A DNA stretch of 64,000 nucleotides, taken from positions 1 through 64,000 of the forward strand of contig JAYQBG010000013.1 in NCBI GenBank assembly GCA_038137215.1. The letters are read 5' to 3'. Below, piece after piece: positions 37,383 through 46,238 of this stretch. The notes under the pieces were generated by a model, which did no database searches, had not been told where the DNA came from, and saw only the letters and a list, made by a program, of their open reading frames with translations. Each line of letters begins with the position of its first letter. Position 1 is the stretch's first letter. The position numbers were made by a program, and so were the translations under genes. This DNA is from JABJAG01 sp038137215. Lineage in GTDB: Bacteria; Pseudomonadota; Alphaproteobacteria; UBA6615.

Positions 37383-38450
37383 CTATTCAGCGGCCATCGT
37401 CCCGGATGTGTCATTGCGCGGCAGCAAGACTGGCTCGCCGCGTTCGGCGGACAAATCGGCCGCCGCATAGACGTCCATGACCAACCGTGCTTCGGCGGGC
37501 TGCACCATGACCGGGCGGTCCAGCGCGACCGCCTCGATGAAGTGGTCCGTCTCGGCCTTCATGGGTCCGGCGAAGACGTGATCGACCGGCTCTCCGGGCA
37601 TGGTGGACATGGGATACTGGATCGCATCCTTGACCGTGTTGATCTGCACATCCTTGTGCGTGTCATCGATGGTCAGCGCGCCATCGGTGCCCACAACCTC
37701 GATCCAGCACTGGGAATAATTCTTGTAGCCCAGCGGCAAAATCCAGCCGGCGCCGACCGTGATCGTTGTCCCGTCATCGAGCGTGACCATGATCCACTGA
37801 TGGTCCGGCGTATCGCTGTCGCGTGCGAAGAGCTTGCCCGATTGCTGGGAATAGACCCGCACCGGCTTGCGCGGCTTCAGGCACCAGAGCAGAAAATCGA
37901 GATCGTGGGTGGCTTCCATCGCCGCCGGCGACATTTTGGTCCGGCCGGTAATCTTGTCACCCAGTTCGCGGGTCACGTTGCGGCTGACCAGGCAGGTCAC
38001 CGGTTCGCCGATGGTGCCGTCCTTGATGGCCTTGTGGACGAAGGCGAATTTCGGCTTGAAACGCTGAGAATACCCCACCGTGAATTTCAGGTTCTTCTTC
38101 TCGGCAAGCGAAATGACCTCGTCGGCCTCTTCCATAGTCGAGGCCACCGGCTTCTCGACAAAGACGTGCTTACCTGCCTCCAGGCAATCCCGGATCATCG
38201 GATAATGGGTGGATTCCGGGGTCGCGGAAATAAACATCGCATCGACATCATCGTTGCGGAGAATCTCGTGATAATCGTCGGTCGTGAAATGCGGGTTCGT
38301 CTCGCCCGTGACGACGGCCAGTCGCTCGGCGTCGATTTCCGCAAGATGCAGCTGGTTCACCAGGGGATGAATGGCGCACGCATTGGCACGGATACCCCCG
38401 CACCAGCCCGGGCCGATAACGCCGACATTGATCTGTTTGACCTGTTCCAT
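37383..38450 (-). CDS. Gfo/Idh/MocA-family oxidoreductase
   Basis: The 355-residue protein has the dinucleotide motif VGVIGPGWCGGIRANA, the EKP signature in HVFVEKPVAST, GYSQRFKPKF and the candidate active-site segment ATHDLDFLLWCLKPRKP. The ATG at 38450 follows a GGGAG site. It differs clearly from the paralogue at 30547, so the cluster holds two dehydrogenases that may act on successive sugar-like intermediates. A perfect 14-bp palindrome lies 69 bases upstream. Confidence 0.9.
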   Translation of the reverse strand: MEQVKQINVGVIGPGWCGGIRANACAIHPLVNQLHLAEIDAERLAVVTGETNPHFTTDDYHEILRNDDVDAMFISATPESTHYPMIRDCLEAGKHVFVEKPVASTMEEADEVISLAEKKNLKFTVGYSQRFKPKFAFVHKAIKDGTIGEPVTCLVSRNVTRELGDKITGRTKMSPAAMEATHDLDFLLWCLKPRKPVRVYSQQSGKLFARDSDTPDHQWIMVTLDDGTTITVGAGWILPLGYKNYSQCWIEVVGTDGALTIDDTHKDVQINTVKDAIQYPMSTMPGEPVDHVFAGPMKAETDHFIEAVALDRPVMVQPAEARLVMDVYAAADLSAERGEPVLLPRNDTSGTMAAE

Positions 38451-38518
38451 CTCTACTCCCACTCTTTCTCGGTTCGTCACGGGATGTCCCGCATTGTTTT
38501 TCGGGTCTGCTCAAGCCG

Positions 38519-38532
38519 GTCTTATATAAGAC
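38519..38532. promoter_or_regulatory. Perfect 14-bp palindrome, candidate operator
   Basis: GTCTTATATAAGAC is fully self-complementary and AT-rich in a GC-rich setting. It lies in the divergent region 69 bases before the Gfo/Idh/MocA start and 153 bases before the AEC transporter. GntR-type regulators often bind such sites. The local GntR/UTRA gene at 32243 is a candidate binder, which is inference. Confidence 0.55.
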
Positions 38533-38684
38533 GGGGCCAACCTATGAGCTAGTGATCATCAGCGCAATACGTTTGTCCAGACCTCTCCGGGGCGAACCAT
38601 AGCCCGGTCCTACCGGCGCTGTCGCGCCTGATGATGGCGTGCTAAGGCGTCACACAACCCACCGTCTCCAGCCGGGACCTGTCC

Positions 38685-39560
38685 GTGATTTCAGAATTCG
38701 CCGCCATCCTGATTCCGATCTTCGTGACCGTGGCCATTGGCTATGGCTGGGAACGGATGGGTGTGGATTTCCCGACAGAGTTTGTCACCCGGTCCACAGT
38801 CTATGTGCTGACGCCCTGCCTCGTCTTCTCGACGATGACAGGTCTGGGCATTTCGTTGCAGGCCTATGGAGAGGTCGCCCTGGCGACGCTGCTGGTGCTA
38901 CTGAGCGTCGCCACGATCGGAGCCATCGGGCTGAAACTCCGGGGACTGCCGCTGCGGGCCTTCCTGCCCCCGATTCTGATCCCCAATTCCGGCAATCTCG
39001 GTTTGCCGCTGGCGCTTTTCGCGTTCGGCGAAGCGGGACTGGCGCTGGCGATTGCCAGCTACACGATCTACGCGCTGGTGCAATACACCGTCTGCCAGTT
39101 GATTGCCGCGGGCAAGCTCTCACTGATGATCGTCGTCCGGCAGCCGTTGATCTATGCCGCGGCTATTTCACTCATTTTCCTGTTCGCCGACGCAACGCCG
39201 CCCCAATGGGCCCTGAATACGACGCAGCTGATCGGCGCAGCCGCTATACCACTGAACATTCTGGCCCTGGGTGTCGCGCTTGCACGCCTACAAGTGTCGA
39301 GCCTGAAAAACGGTCTTTATGTCTCGGCGCTGCGGATCGGGATGGGCCTGATGGTTGCGCTCGTGGTGACCAGCTTTCTCGACCTTGATCAGGTGACCCG
39401 GGGCGTGGTGATCCTGCAATCCGCCGGACCGGCCGCGCTGTTCTCCTATCTCTGGGCCCAGCTCTACAACAACAGTGCCGAAGAGGTGGCCGGAGTCATC
39501 ATGATTTCAACCGTCATCTCGCTGCTGACACTGCCCTTGCTGCTGCTGATCGCGCTGTAG
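38685..39560 (+). CDS. AEC-family transporter (auxin efflux carrier type)
   Basis: The 291-residue integral membrane protein has about ten helices in two similar halves. It has LIPIFVTVAIGYGWERMG at the start, ILIPNSGNLGLPLALFAFG (the family's conserved Asn-Gly-Leu-Pro region) and LQSAGPAALFSYLWAQLY. It starts at GTG 38685. The family exports or imports organic anions. Its position suggests it serves the neighbouring catabolic genes. Confidence 0.88.
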   Translation: MISEFAAILIPIFVTVAIGYGWERMGVDFPTEFVTRSTVYVLTPCLVFSTMTGLGISLQAYGEVALATLLVLLSVATIGAIGLKLRGLPLRAFLPPILIPNSGNLGLPLALFAFGEAGLALAIASYTIYALVQYTVCQLIAAGKLSLMIVVRQPLIYAAAISLIFLFADATPPQWALNTTQLIGAAAIPLNILALGVALARLQVSSLKNGLYVSALRIGMGLMVALVVTSFLDLDQVTRGVVILQSAGPAALFSYLWAQLYNNSAEEVAGVIMISTVISLLTLPLLLLIAL

Positions 39561-39574
39561 CGCAGACGCCCCCG

Positions 39575-41323
39575 CTAGACAGCCGGGAACCGGACCAGAA
39601 ACCGCGCACCGGCGATTCGGCCGTCAGCATCGCGCCGATTTTCCGCCCATAGTTCTCCGCCTGCCGCCTCGACGATTTGGCGGGAGATCGAGAGTCCCAG
39701 GCCGGAATGGGTGCCCAGCCGTTCGGCCTTGCCATCCGGTCCCGTGGTGGGCCGGTCCGAATAGAAGCGCCGGAAGATGGACTCGAGATTCGGCTCCGGG
39801 ATACCGGGTCCCTCATCATCCACGCTGACCACGATCGTATCGCCATCGCGATGCTGCGCGCGTCGGGCCGACACCACGATCCGTCCGCCCGGCGGGCTAA
39901 AGGACTGTGCATTGGAGATGATGTTGCGAAACACCTGACCCAGGCGGTCCTCGAAGGCGCAGACTGTGAAATCAGCGCCGGGTTCGATATCCATGACGAT
40001 GTTCACATCCGATGTCGCAGCCTGAATATCGACCAGCGCCCCCAGCATATCGCGCAGATCCACATTGGCCGGCGGATCGCGGCTGAGCTCCGCATCCAGG
40101 CGTGAGGCGTCGGAAATGTCACTGATCAAACGGTCGAGACGTCCCACATCGTCGAGGATGATCGACATCAGCTTCTTCTGCTGGGCAGGGTCTTCCACCC
40201 GCGAGACCGTCTCGACGGCACTGCGCAGCGAAGTCAGCGGATTCTTGATTTCGTGGGAGACATCGGCAGCAAAGCGTTCGATGGCGTCCATACGCTGCCA
40301 CAGCGCTTCCGTCATGGCCCGGAGATCACGTCCCAGTTCTCCAATTTCGTCCCGGCGGCCGGCGAAGTCCGGGATCACCGTGTGCCGTCCGGCACCCGAG
40401 CGCACCTGTTCGGCCGCCGCAGCCAGACGTTTCAACGGGCGCGCGATGGTCGCGGCCAGATAGATGGAGAGCAGGACCGTCACCGCGAGCGCCACACCGA
40501 ACACCTTCAGGATGTCGATCCGGATCGCGCGCATGGCGTTTTCGATCTCGCCGCTACCATGCGAGAGCATCAGCGCGCCGACCACCTGACGATAACGTTG
40601 CACCGGTACGGACACGGAAATCACCATGCCCCCGGTTTCGTGACGCCGCACCACGGCATCGGGGCGCCCGGCCAGCGCACGGATGGTCTCCCGGTAGTCG
40701 CTCGCCCGCTGCGGGGAGCGTTCCTGATAGATCGGCAATTCCCCCTGATTGGGTGACCAGTTGAGGAGGGCGTTGACCGGCTCTGTCAGCCAGGACAGCG
40801 GTACAATCCCGTCGGTCGGGGGGAGCTCCTGGACTTGCACCACGCCGCGTGGCGTCACCAGCGCCTGGGTGTCGGTGACCAGCGAGCCGCTTTCGGAAAA
40901 CAGGCGTGCCCGGGTCTGGGTCGGCTCGGTCAGGCGGCGCAGCATCAGGCTGGCGCGCACCGGATCGACGAGTTGCCCGACCCCCGGCGCAATCACGACA
41001 GCGCCCGCGCCAACGGCGGCGGCGAAGACCTCTGCCTGGACGCGAAGCGCCTCGATCTCCGCATCGATCAGGCTCTCCTGATAGCGGTCGAGCGCAAAAA
41101 ATCCGCCAACCGGCACGGCGAGTACGAGAAGGTTGATCGCCAGAATCCGCCGGGTCAGCGAACTGGACGGCCGCCGGCGCAGCAGCCAGGAGACGACGGC
41201 ATTGTGTGACCTTCCGGCCGTCCCGCGCGAGCCAGCTTCGCGCGCAGACATGCCGCTATCATCGCGCCGGTCACGATCCATGACCGGTTCGCGATGCGCG
41301 GAGCCTGTGTGGCGAAGATCCAT
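39575..41323 (-). CDS. chvG: Sensor histidine kinase ChvG
   Basis: Membrane kinase of the acid and cell-envelope-responsive ChvG/ChvI (ExoS) system. The 582-residue protein has helix 1 at about 58-80, a periplasmic sensor domain to about 268, helix 2 at about 271-293, and HAMP. The HisKA domain has His-357 in FAADVSHEIKNPLTSLRSAV. The ATPase domain has NIISNAQSFSP, DEGPGIPEPNLESIFRRFYS and GLGLSISRQIVEAAGG. Later Met starts at residues 15 and 25 are possible. chvI is 58 bases upstream. Confidence 0.93.
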   Translation of the reverse strand: MDLRHTGSAHREPVMDRDRRDDSGMSAREAGSRGTAGRSHNAVVSWLLRRRPSSSLTRRILAINLLVLAVPVGGFFALDRYQESLIDAEIEALRVQAEVFAAAVGAGAVVIAPGVGQLVDPVRASLMLRRLTEPTQTRARLFSESGSLVTDTQALVTPRGVVQVQELPPTDGIVPLSWLTEPVNALLNWSPNQGELPIYQERSPQRASDYRETIRALAGRPDAVVRRHETGGMVISVSVPVQRYRQVVGALMLSHGSGEIENAMRAIRIDILKVFGVALAVTVLLSIYLAATIARPLKRLAAAAEQVRSGAGRHTVIPDFAGRRDEIGELGRDLRAMTEALWQRMDAIERFAADVSHEIKNPLTSLRSAVETVSRVEDPAQQKKLMSIILDDVGRLDRLISDISDASRLDAELSRDPPANVDLRDMLGALVDIQAATSDVNIVMDIEPGADFTVCAFEDRLGQVFRNIISNAQSFSPPGGRIVVSARRAQHRDGDTIVVSVDDEGPGIPEPNLESIFRRFYSDRPTTGPDGKAERLGTHSGLGLSISRQIVEAAGGELWAENRRDADGRIAGARFLVRFPAV

Positions 41324-41381
41324 CGTCGTCCATCCCCCGGAGACGTCTCAAGCGGCAGGCTTGGGCCTGCGCAAATTCGGT

Positions 41382-42080
41382 TCAGCCTTCCTTGTAGCGG
41401 TAACCGATCCCGTAAAGGGTCTCGATCTGGCTGAAATTGTCGTCGATGTCCCGGAACTTCTTGCGCAACCGCTTGATATGGCTATCGATGGTGCGGTCAT
41501 CGACATAGATATTTTCGCCATAGGCGGCATCCATCAGCTGGTCGCGGCTTTTGACATGTCCGGGGCGCTGCGCGAGCGCTTCGAGAATCAGGAACTCCGT
41601 CACGGTCAGCGTCACCTCATCCTCACGCCAGGTGCACATGTGGCGCACGGGATCGAGCACCAGATCACCCCGCCGGACAATGGTGTCGTTGTCCCCGTCC
41701 TGGGACACCTGTTCGGCTTCCGCGCGCCGCAGGATTGCACGAATACGCTCGATCAGCAGGCGCTGGGAAAAGGGTTTGGTGATGTAGTCATCCGCACCCA
41801 TGCGCAGACCCAGCACCTCGTCGATCTCGTCATCCTTGGAGGTGAGAAAGATCACCGGCATGCGCGAGGACTTGCGCAGCTTGCCGAGCAACTCCATCCC
41901 GTCCATGCGCGGCATCTTGATGTCCAGCACCGCCAGGTCCACCGGCGTCTCGGTCAGTCCGCTGAGCGCTTCATCGCCATCCGCATAAGTGTTGACGTGA
42001 TAGCCCTCGGCCTCAAGTGCCATTGTGACCGAAGTCAGGATGTTTCGGTCATCATCGACCAGTGCGATTGTCTGAGCCAT
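41382..42080 (-). CDS. chvI: Response regulator ChvI
   Basis: OmpR-type regulator paired with ChvG. The 232-residue protein has the acidic pocket VDDD, phosphoacceptor Asp-53 (VLDIKMPRMDG), Thr in FLTSKDD and Lys in DDYITKPF. The C-terminal winged helix has DDRTIDSHIKRLRKKF and ends GIGYRYKEG. I chose the start MAQTIALVDD at 42080 rather than the longer frame. The pair controls envelope and exopolysaccharide genes in relatives. Confidence 0.95.
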   Translation of the reverse strand: MAQTIALVDDDRNILTSVTMALEAEGYHVNTYADGDEALSGLTETPVDLAVLDIKMPRMDGMELLGKLRKSSRMPVIFLTSKDDEIDEVLGLRMGADDYITKPFSQRLLIERIRAILRRAEAEQVSQDGDNDTIVRRGDLVLDPVRHMCTWREDEVTLTVTEFLILEALAQRPGHVKSRDQLMDAAYGENIYVDDRTIDSHIKRLRKKFRDIDDNFSQIETLYGIGYRYKEG

Positions 42081-42308
42081 GTTCGGGTCCCCTATTTGTG
42101 ATCGAACGAACGTTCCGGCGTCGATTGGCGCCAATGACCACTTTCAGATTTCATTATGGCGCATTTACGATGGTATTTGTGCTTCAAATCCCGCAGTTCC
42201 AAGGGGTTTCCATTTCCGAAGCCATCTTGTCGCCACAAACGAAAACGTGAGCGCATGCGACGGAGGGACGCATTGTCGCGCGGGCGGCAACACACCTAAC
42301 TCCCGATC

Positions 42309-42932
42309 ATGAACAAAAAGCTCTCTCTTGGCGTGGTCGCGCTCGTGGTCGTGGTGTTCGTCTTCGGTGCCTGGCTCAACCTGAAACAGGATGTCCCGCC
42401 CGAAACCGCAACGGCCGGCGGCATGGTGATCAACGCCGATATCGGCGGCCCCTTCGAACTGACCGATCACACCGGCGCGCCCTTCGGCACCAGGGAACTG
42501 GCCGGGGACTACGCGCTGCTCTATTTCGGGTACACCTTCTGCCCGGATGTCTGCCCGACAGAGCTCGGACAGATCGCCGAAGCGATCGATCTTCTCGAAG
42601 AGGACGGAGACCGGGTGCGGCCGGTGATGATCACGATCGATCCCACGCGGGATACCCCCGAGGTTCTTTCGGAATACGCACCCCTGTTTCACGAACGCCT
42701 GGTGGGCCTGACCGGAACCGAGGACCAGATCCGGGACGTGGCCGGCGACTATCGTGTGTTCTATCGAAAATTCGAGGACCCGAGCTACACCTACTACCTG
42801 GTGGACCACACCTCGTTCGTGTATCTCCTCGCCCCGTCCGGAGGCATCGCGTCCATGTTCCGATACGGCACACCGCCCGAAGATATGGCCGCGGCGATCC
42901 GGCAACACATGAACGCACAGGAGCAAGGCTGA
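42309..42932 (+). CDS. SCO1/SenC-family copper protein
   Basis: Periplasmic, membrane-anchored thioredoxin-fold protein for CuA assembly of cytochrome oxidase. The 207-residue protein has an N-terminal membrane anchor (LGVVALVVVVFVFGAWL) and the copper motif FCPDVCP (Cys-78, Cys-82) with the third ligand His-167 in LVDHTSF. The next gene, a PCuAC chaperone, starts one base after its stop region, so the two form a copper-delivery operon. No oxidase genes are in view. Confidence 0.94.
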   Translation: MNKKLSLGVVALVVVVFVFGAWLNLKQDVPPETATAGGMVINADIGGPFELTDHTGAPFGTRELAGDYALLYFGYTFCPDVCPTELGQIAEAIDLLEEDGDRVRPVMITIDPTRDTPEVLSEYAPLFHERLVGLTGTEDQIRDVAGDYRVFYRKFEDPSYTYYLVDHTSFVYLLAPSGGIASMFRYGTPPEDMAAAIRQHMNAQEQG

Positions 42933-42933
42933 C

Positions 42934-43440
42934 ATGATCGCGAGAAGATTACTGACCGTGCTGGCGACCGCCCTGTTGCTTTTCGGCCATGGTACGCCCG
43001 CCCAGGCACATGAAGAGAAGTTCGATGAACTGGTAATTTCACACCCCTGGTCGCGCGCCACGGCTACCAATCAGAAGGTTGGGGCAGTGTTCCTGGAAGT
43101 GCAGACCAAAACCGGGCGCCCGGACCGCCTGATTGGCGCCAGCACGCCGGACGCGGAGACTGTGGAAATCCATGACCATATCCGTGACGGGGACATGATG
43201 CGGATGCGGCGCATCGACGGCGTGGACATCCCGGCCGAAGGTTCGGCCGTGCTGCAACCCGGCGGCCAGCACCTCATGCTGATCGGGCTCAAAGTGCCGT
43301 TGTTCGAAGAGACTGTGTTTCCCATGACACTGGTCTTCGAAAAGGCGGGATCGGTCGAGATCGAGGTGATCGTTGAGGCCGCCGGTGCAGGCAAGGCGAA
43401 AGCCGGTGGAGATCATCAACGCCATCAGATGACGAAATAG
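42934..43440 (+). CDS. Periplasmic copper chaperone PCu(A)C
   Basis: Delivers Cu(I) to cytochrome oxidase with SCO proteins. The 168-residue protein has a signal peptide ending near AQA (residue 25). The Cu-binding set H-x10-M-x21-H-x-M is exactly matched by His-80, Met-91, His-113 and Met-115. The tail is rich in His and Lys. It is translationally linked to the SCO gene. Confidence 0.95.
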   Translation: MIARRLLTVLATALLLFGHGTPAQAHEEKFDELVISHPWSRATATNQKVGAVFLEVQTKTGRPDRLIGASTPDAETVEIHDHIRDGDMMRMRRIDGVDIPAEGSAVLQPGGQHLMLIGLKVPLFEETVFPMTLVFEKAGSVEIEVIVEAAGAGKAKAGGDHQRHQMTK

Positions 43441-43490
43441 CTTACCGACCCCCTTGCGGGCTGCGACCGGTCCGGTAATCTCCGCGCACC

Positions 43491-44219
43491 ATGACGATTG
43501 ACGACAGAGACAAACCAAGCGGCGTTCTTACACGTCGGCTTATGCGCCGCGCCGGCACCGCGACCCTTTCGACACTCGATATCGAAACCGGGGGCACTCC
43601 CTATGGGAGCCTGGTTCTGACCGCCTGCACCCATGAGGCCAGCCCTCTGGTGCTGCTTTCGGATCTGGCACGACACACACGAAACTTCAAAGCCGACCCC
43701 CGCGTGTCGATGCTGTTTGCAAAACCGGGAACCGATGCGATCAGCCTGTCACGCGCCACCCTGATCGGCACGATGGAAGTCTGCGACAGCGACGTCCTGC
43801 GCGAACGTTTTCTGCGGCGTCACGGCCGGTCGCGCGATCATATGGCGTTTGCGGATTTCCATCTCTACCGGCTCGTGCCCGAGAGTGTGCATTTCATCGG
43901 CGGGTTCGGACGGATTGAAACCCTGGATGCATCAGAGGTTCTGCTGGAAGCAGGCACATACGACGCGCTGGCCGAAGCGGAATCCGAAATTGTGGCGCAT
44001 ATGAACGACGACCATCGTGAGGCGATCCGCGCCTATGCCCACGGACACGCCGATCGACCGGGTGTGGACTGGAGCATGACGAATATCGATCCGGAAGGGA
44101 TCGATCTCGCGCGCAACGATGCCGTCGCACGTGTCGATTTCAACTCGATGGTTACCGATGCGGAATCCGCGCGCGCCGAACTGGTGCGTCTTGCCAAAGA
44201 GGCCCGGCACGAAATCTAG
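43491..44219 (+). CDS. HugZ-type heme-utilisation / pyridoxamine-phosphate-oxidase-fold protein
   Basis: The 242-residue protein has an N-terminal split-barrel FMN-binding-like domain (GTATLSTLDIETGGTPYGSL, LLSDLARHTRNFKADPRVSML, HFIGGFGRIETL). A C-terminal DUF2470 domain follows (ESEIVAHMNDDHREAIRAYA). This layout is shared with HugZ heme oxygenases and related flavin-independent heme-binding proteins. The Fur-like box and unknown gene just downstream fit an iron or heme role, but enzyme activity is not shown. Confidence 0.85.
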   Translation: MTIDDRDKPSGVLTRRLMRRAGTATLSTLDIETGGTPYGSLVLTACTHEASPLVLLSDLARHTRNFKADPRVSMLFAKPGTDAISLSRATLIGTMEVCDSDVLRERFLRRHGRSRDHMAFADFHLYRLVPESVHFIGGFGRIETLDASEVLLEAGTYDALAEAESEIVAHMNDDHREAIRAYAHGHADRPGVDWSMTNIDPEGIDLARNDAVARVDFNSMVTDAESARAELVRLAKEARHEI

Positions 44220-44305
44220 GTCGCGGGCGCCGGCAGGTCCGGGACACCGGGCCGTCCGTGTGATGCCCCGGAGCAGATGAGCCACCCGGACCACAATGTT
44301 ATTGC

Positions 44306-44320
44306 GAATGATTTTCATTC
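44306..44320. promoter_or_regulatory. Fur-like box
   Basis: GAATGA-TTT-TCATTC is a perfect 6-bp inverted repeat around TTT, inside the AT-rich run ATTGCGAATGATTTTCATTC. It resembles the Fur/iron-box core (GATAATGATAATCATTATC). It sits 44 bases before the start at 44364, in promoter position. TATAAT at 44324-44329 could be the -10 element. Confidence 0.65.
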
Positions 44321-44363
44321 ACATATAATCCGTGTTTCCCCTCCGAACCCGGATTGCCGATCC

Positions 44364-44855
44364 ATGACCCACACAACACCGTCCAGCCCGCCCCATCTCC
44401 GGCACTCAGACCTGACCTATATCGAACGACTTCTGGTGCACGCCCAACGCCGGTGGGTCGCGGACCAGACGTCCTGGACGCATCTGGTTCTGGAATTCAG
44501 CCGGGCCTGCGGACCACGCCGCGCCACATGCATTTGCGAGGCCCTCGAAGCCACGTTCGAGACCCTGGGACGTCATGCACGCCGACAGATCCGCCTGTAC
44601 CCCTTGTTATGCAGCCGGATCAGCCCTGATGAGATCTGCCTGCTCAATCTGCTGGCCGCGCATCAATCACGCGACACCACGCATGTGGGTGCCCTGATCG
44701 ACTGGCTTGTACCCGAACATGCCGCCGGGGCGTTGCGGGCCCATATCGACATCGTCACGCGGGCGCTCGCCCAGTGCGACTATCTGCTCGCGGTCCGGCA
44801 CGCGGACACCCGACCGCGTTCAGCGGCGCAGGCATCAATTCGTGCGGTTCTTTGA
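44364..44855 (+). CDS. Hypothetical protein with a Fur-like box upstream
   Basis: The 163-residue protein starts MTHTTPSSPPHLRHSDLTYI. It is probably all helical and has six Cys (49, 56, 58, 83, 92, 138), three of them clustered in CGPRRATCICEA. I recognise no domain. The longer frame from 44277 was rejected because it would put the Fur-like box inside the coding region. Linkage to the HugZ-type gene suggests a role in iron or heme response, perhaps as a small metal- or heme-binding protein. This is inference. Confidence 0.7.
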   Translation: MTHTTPSSPPHLRHSDLTYIERLLVHAQRRWVADQTSWTHLVLEFSRACGPRRATCICEALEATFETLGRHARRQIRLYPLLCSRISPDEICLLNLLAAHQSRDTTHVGALIDWLVPEHAAGALRAHIDIVTRALAQCDYLLAVRHADTRPRSAAQASIRAVL

Positions 44856-44921
44856 ATGATTGGGAATTGCCGGAACCGGCAGGTCCGCTGTTGGCCGATG
44901 GTGGCCGCTGGTCGCAAGACC

Positions 44922-45422
44922 TCAGCTTTGCTCGATCAGCTCGACCGTCACAGCAAGCGGGCCCTTGTCACCGGATCGCGTCGTGACCCGCACGCGCGCT
45001 TCGGCATCGAGCATCCGCAACCCGGACTGCGCAACAACCCGGCCAGAGACGAAAATGTCCTGGCCCGCATCATCGGGCATAATGAAGCCATAGCCCTTGT
45101 TGGGATCGAAGAATTTGACCACCCCTTCGATCGCCGGGGCATCGGGATCACTGGCAGGCAACTCGGCTACATTTCCACCGGTCACGCGATGAATCACCGA
45201 GACCATGGGGCCGCGCGGGCCTTGCTCGATTTCGCATTCCAGTTCGGCACCGTCCTGAAGATCTTTCTGGCCGGCCGCCTCGAGCACCGAGACATGCACG
45301 AACGCGTCGCCCAGACCATTTGACGGCTGGACGAACCCATAGCCTTTTATGGGGTTAAACCATTTGACGGTGGCGGAAATGCATTCCCCGCTGCCGCCGC
45401 CAGATGCCTCTGTGTCACTCAT
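44922..45422 (-). CDS. Double cold-shock-domain protein
   Basis: The 166-residue protein holds two CspA-like OB domains. The first has VKWFNPIKGYGFVQPSNG and DAFVHVSVL. The second has VKFFDPNKGYGFIMPDDAG and DIFVSGRVV. RNP1 and RNP2 are present in both, although the second RNP2 has FVSGR instead of FVHIS. Such tandem CSD proteins are common in alphaproteobacteria and bind single-stranded nucleic acid. The start MSDTEASGG at 45422 was chosen over a longer frame. Confidence 0.92.
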   Translation of the reverse strand: MSDTEASGGGSGECISATVKWFNPIKGYGFVQPSNGLGDAFVHVSVLEAAGQKDLQDGAELECEIEQGPRGPMVSVIHRVTGGNVAELPASDPDAPAIEGVVKFFDPNKGYGFIMPDDAGQDIFVSGRVVAQSGLRMLDAEARVRVTTRSGDKGPLAVTVELIEQS

Positions 45423-45584
45423 CACTGGCAAATCCTGACGCACTGGGCGCCACGGTGCCAATGAAAGTTCCGGCCTTGCCTGAACGCGACCCCGACACCG
45501 CGGTGCACTCTTCGGGAAAAGTCTAGCACAGGAAATAGGCAGAAACGCGAGTCAGAAAACGGCGCTGATGGTGCGCCGCAGCAA

Positions 45585-46180
45585 TCATTCGGTGCAGACC
45601 TCGCCCGAAGCATCGCGGGTATTTCGCATTGAGGCGCCCCGGAACCGCGCATCGCGCACACGTGCGCCAGTCAGATTCGCCTCGTCGAGCAGGGCCTGCG
45701 CAAGTTCCGCGCCGCGCAAGTCCACCTGTTGGAGATTGGCCCCCACGAGCTGTGTGGGCAGCCGGCGCTTCTCATCGATGATCAGCGGGCCCATGTTGCA
45801 GTCGCGAAGTGCCGCGCCGGACAGGTTGGCGCCCGTCAGGTTCGCGCCGCGCAAATCGGCGCCTTCGAGATTAGCCAAGCGCATATCCGCGTTCTCGAGT
45901 TGCGCGCCCTGCAGCTTCACACCCCGCATTCCAGCCCGTAGAATGTTGCACCCGCCCCTCGCAGAGCCGCCAGGTTCAGCTGTGCCAGCTTCTTGCTCGG
46001 GCGCAGATCGACCCCCGACAGGTTTGCAGGTTCGCCCTCGGCACCATCGCTCTCGACAAACCAGATATGGGCCTCGATCTGGTCGAACGCCGGCGGCTCG
46101 AGTTCGTGCATCGGGGTCCCCATGGGCTCGTCCCTCAAGACATCTTCCAGGGTCGTCTGGTGCAGAATAGCCATGTCCAT
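45585..46180 (-). pseudogene. Pentapeptide-repeat protein, frameshifted and possibly 5'-truncated
   Basis: From 46180 the frame encodes MDMAILHQTTLEDV, a spacer, and NLSGVDLRPSKKLAQLNLAA, and stops at 45917. The repeats (ADMRLANLEGADLRGANLTG) continue in another frame to the TGA at 45585. The switch lies near 45930-45955, beside G and C runs. Before 46180 the repeat pattern (GFTGTVLTGAN) is still readable back to the preceding gene without a start codon. The 5' end therefore also seems lost. Role unknown. Confidence 0.68.
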
Positions 46181-46238
46181 ATTGGCCCCGGTCAGGACAG
46201 TGCCCGTAAAACCGGTCTCTGTCAGACCGGCAGCCCGC

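Noticed and set aside
44277..44363. Longer N-terminus of the Fur-box gene
   Set aside because: It would translate through the Fur-like box and promoter elements.
44868..44888. Hairpin TGCCGG/CCGGCA between convergent genes
   Set aside because: The stem is short and has no T run, so terminator function is not supported.
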